This document shows, in pieces, positions 43,067 through 43,577 of a stretch of DNA of 43,577 nt. Every line of letters begins with the position of its first letter. Position 1 is the stretch's first letter. The notes beneath the pieces are model-generated. The model had not been told where the DNA came from and made no database searches. It saw only the letters and a list, made by a program, of their open reading frames with translations. The DNA is from Bacilli bacterium (lineage in GTDB: Bacteria > Bacillota_I > Bacilli_A > RF39 > UBA660). The stretch spans positions 1-43,577 of the forward strand of contig JAFRIS010000008.1 in NCBI GenBank assembly GCA_017432665.1, read 5' to 3'. A program made the translations under genes and the position numbers.

Positions 43067-43360
43067 CTATTCAAAATTAGTTCTAGCAGAATCAGCTGCT
43101 TCATTTAACTCCATTATTTTTTGATTAATCATATCACAAAAAACTTTCATTTGTTCTTTAGCATCAATTAATGTTTGTCTTTTGTCATTATATTTATCCA
43201 TTATATCTTCATATAGTTTTATTTCATTACTCTTTAATACAGTTTCTAATTCTTTCATACAATTATCTAATGTTTCAATTGCTTCTGAATAATTCTTTGT
43301 TTGTTCATTAGCTACTTCTAAAGTATTTTGCATTTCTTGTAAGGAAAAGTTTAAAGCCAT
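43067..43360 (-). CDS. WXG100-like helical-hairpin partner protein without WXG
   Basis: 97 residues, all-helical, acidic, the size of ESAT-6 proteins. The first helix is about residues 5-45 (SLQEMQNTLEVANEQTKNYS) and the second about 50-95 (IMDKYNDKRQTLIDAKEQMK). The W-x-G turn is missing; the midpoint reads NEIKLYEDIMDKY. In many ESX pairs only one partner keeps WXG, so it is read as the partner of the 42768 protein (inference). It heads a two-gene unit with an excellent promoter and an AAGGAGTGAT ribosome site. Confidence 0.7.
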   Translation of the reverse strand: MALNFSLQEMQNTLEVANEQTKNYSEAIETLDNCMKELETVLKSNEIKLYEDIMDKYNDKRQTLIDAKEQMKVFCDMINQKIMELNEAADSARTNFE

Positions 43361-43383
43361 AATATCACTCCTTATCTAAGTTA

Positions 43384-43412
43384 ATTGTAATAATAACTAC
43401 TATATATGTCAA
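43384..43412 (-). promoter_or_regulatory. Promoter of the upstream WXG100-like pair
   Basis: Minus strand: -35 TTGACA (43407-43412), 17-base spacer, TACAAT (43384-43389). The -35 is 1 base beyond the T-run of the tRNA terminator. Confidence 0.8.
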
Positions 43413-43414
43413 AC

Positions 43415-43434
43415 AAAAAAACACCCTAAGGTGT
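43415..43434 (-). terminator. Terminator of the tRNA Asn-Glu cluster
   Basis: Minus-strand hairpin ACACC / GGTGT with a 4-base loop, followed by a T-run. Confidence 0.75.
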
Positions 43435-43445
43435 CTATATTCATA

Positions 43446-43522
43446 TGGTGACGAGTACGGAATTCGAATCCGTGAATGCTGCCGTGAAAGGGCAGTGTGT
43501 TAAGCCACTTCACCAACTCGCC
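43446..43522 (-). tRNA. tRNA-Glu (anticodon TTC)
   Basis: Cloverleaf on the minus strand with acceptor GGCGAGT pairing to ACTCGTC (one G-U pair), anticodon loop CTTTCAC (TTC), T-arm GATTCGAATT and encoded CCA. Confidence 0.93.
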
Positions 43523-43530
43523 AAATAAAA

Positions 43531-43577
43531 TGGCGCCCCAACTAGGACTTGAACCTAGGACCCCTTGATTAACAGTC
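43531..43577 (-). tRNA. tRNA-Asn (anticodon GTT), cut by the window edge
   Basis: Only the 3' part is inside the window: anticodon loop CTGTTAA (GTT), the T-arm GGTTCAAGTCC, the acceptor strand and encoded CCA. The 5' end lies beyond base 43577. It is 8 bases upstream of tRNA-Glu in the same transcript. Confidence 0.88.

Noticed and set aside
34172-43360. A complete type VII secretion locus
   Set aside because: Only small WXG100-like proteins are present. No FtsK/SpoIIIE-type ATPase, EsaA/EssA/EssB or ubiquitin-like gene occurs in the window.

Overview
The window is a 43.6 kb piece of a low-GC (roughly 30% by eye), tightly packed bacterial chromosome. Strong AGGAGG-type ribosome binding sites, TTGACA/TATAAT promoters, a YutD-family gene, WXG100 proteins, CspR-type TrmL and a Lon/trigger-factor neighbourhood point to a Bacillota/Bacilli-like organism, plausibly an uncultured gut lineage with a compact genome. 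TGA is used as a normal stop, so the mycoplasma code is not in use. All but two protein genes, and all seven tRNAs, lie on the minus strand. No transposon, phage, CRISPR array or replication origin was seen.

Layout. 1-410: four tRNAs (Val, Thr, Tyr, Gln in transcription order) behind one consensus promoter. 439-1111: an S1-domain protein and a divergent NifU-type Fe-S scaffold. 1126-2943: an acidic coiled-coil protein and a DUF1292-like protein. 3016-3294: YutD family. 3379-7124: two paralogous hybrid histidine kinases in tandem. 7238-15523: housekeeping genes (TrmL, a thioredoxin-fold membrane protein, a U32/RlhA-like protein, rubrerythrin, Lon with an unknown partner, trigger factor). 15711-15899: a small ribbon-helix-helix regulator with a likely self-operator. 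15943-20118: an apparent operon of DUF1292-like protein, repeat-rich acidic protein, membrane-anchored HExxH peptidase, Nudix hydrolase and GalE. 20177-22789: cysteine desulfurase, small thioredoxin and thioredoxin-CcdA fusion. 22851-26306: small unknowns, PrsW protease, SDR dehydrogenase and PP2C phosphatase. 26392-32328: AsnS, then a five-gene run pgi, PAP2, HAD-like, pseudouridine synthase, GH3. 32389-34110: a membrane-anchored ComEC-like metallo-beta-lactamase and a degenerate DnaQ-fold protein. 34172-43360: a giant NdvB-like glucan synthase/phosphorylase gene flanked on both sides by pairs of WXG100-like genes. 42621-42711 and 43446-43577: tRNA-Ser, tRNA-Glu and a truncated tRNA-Asn.

The most unusual material is: (i) the duplicated DUF1292 plus acidic-protein module; (ii) the NdvB-like gene embedded between two WXG100-like pairs, with no type VII secretion core in view; (iii) three apparent pseudoenzymes (second histidine kinase, HAD-like and DnaQ-like proteins) whose catalytic motifs are eroded while the reading frames are intact; and (iv) a fusion of a pilin-like two-helix membrane module to a ComEC-type hydrolase. 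All functional calls come from reading motifs by eye; no database search was run.
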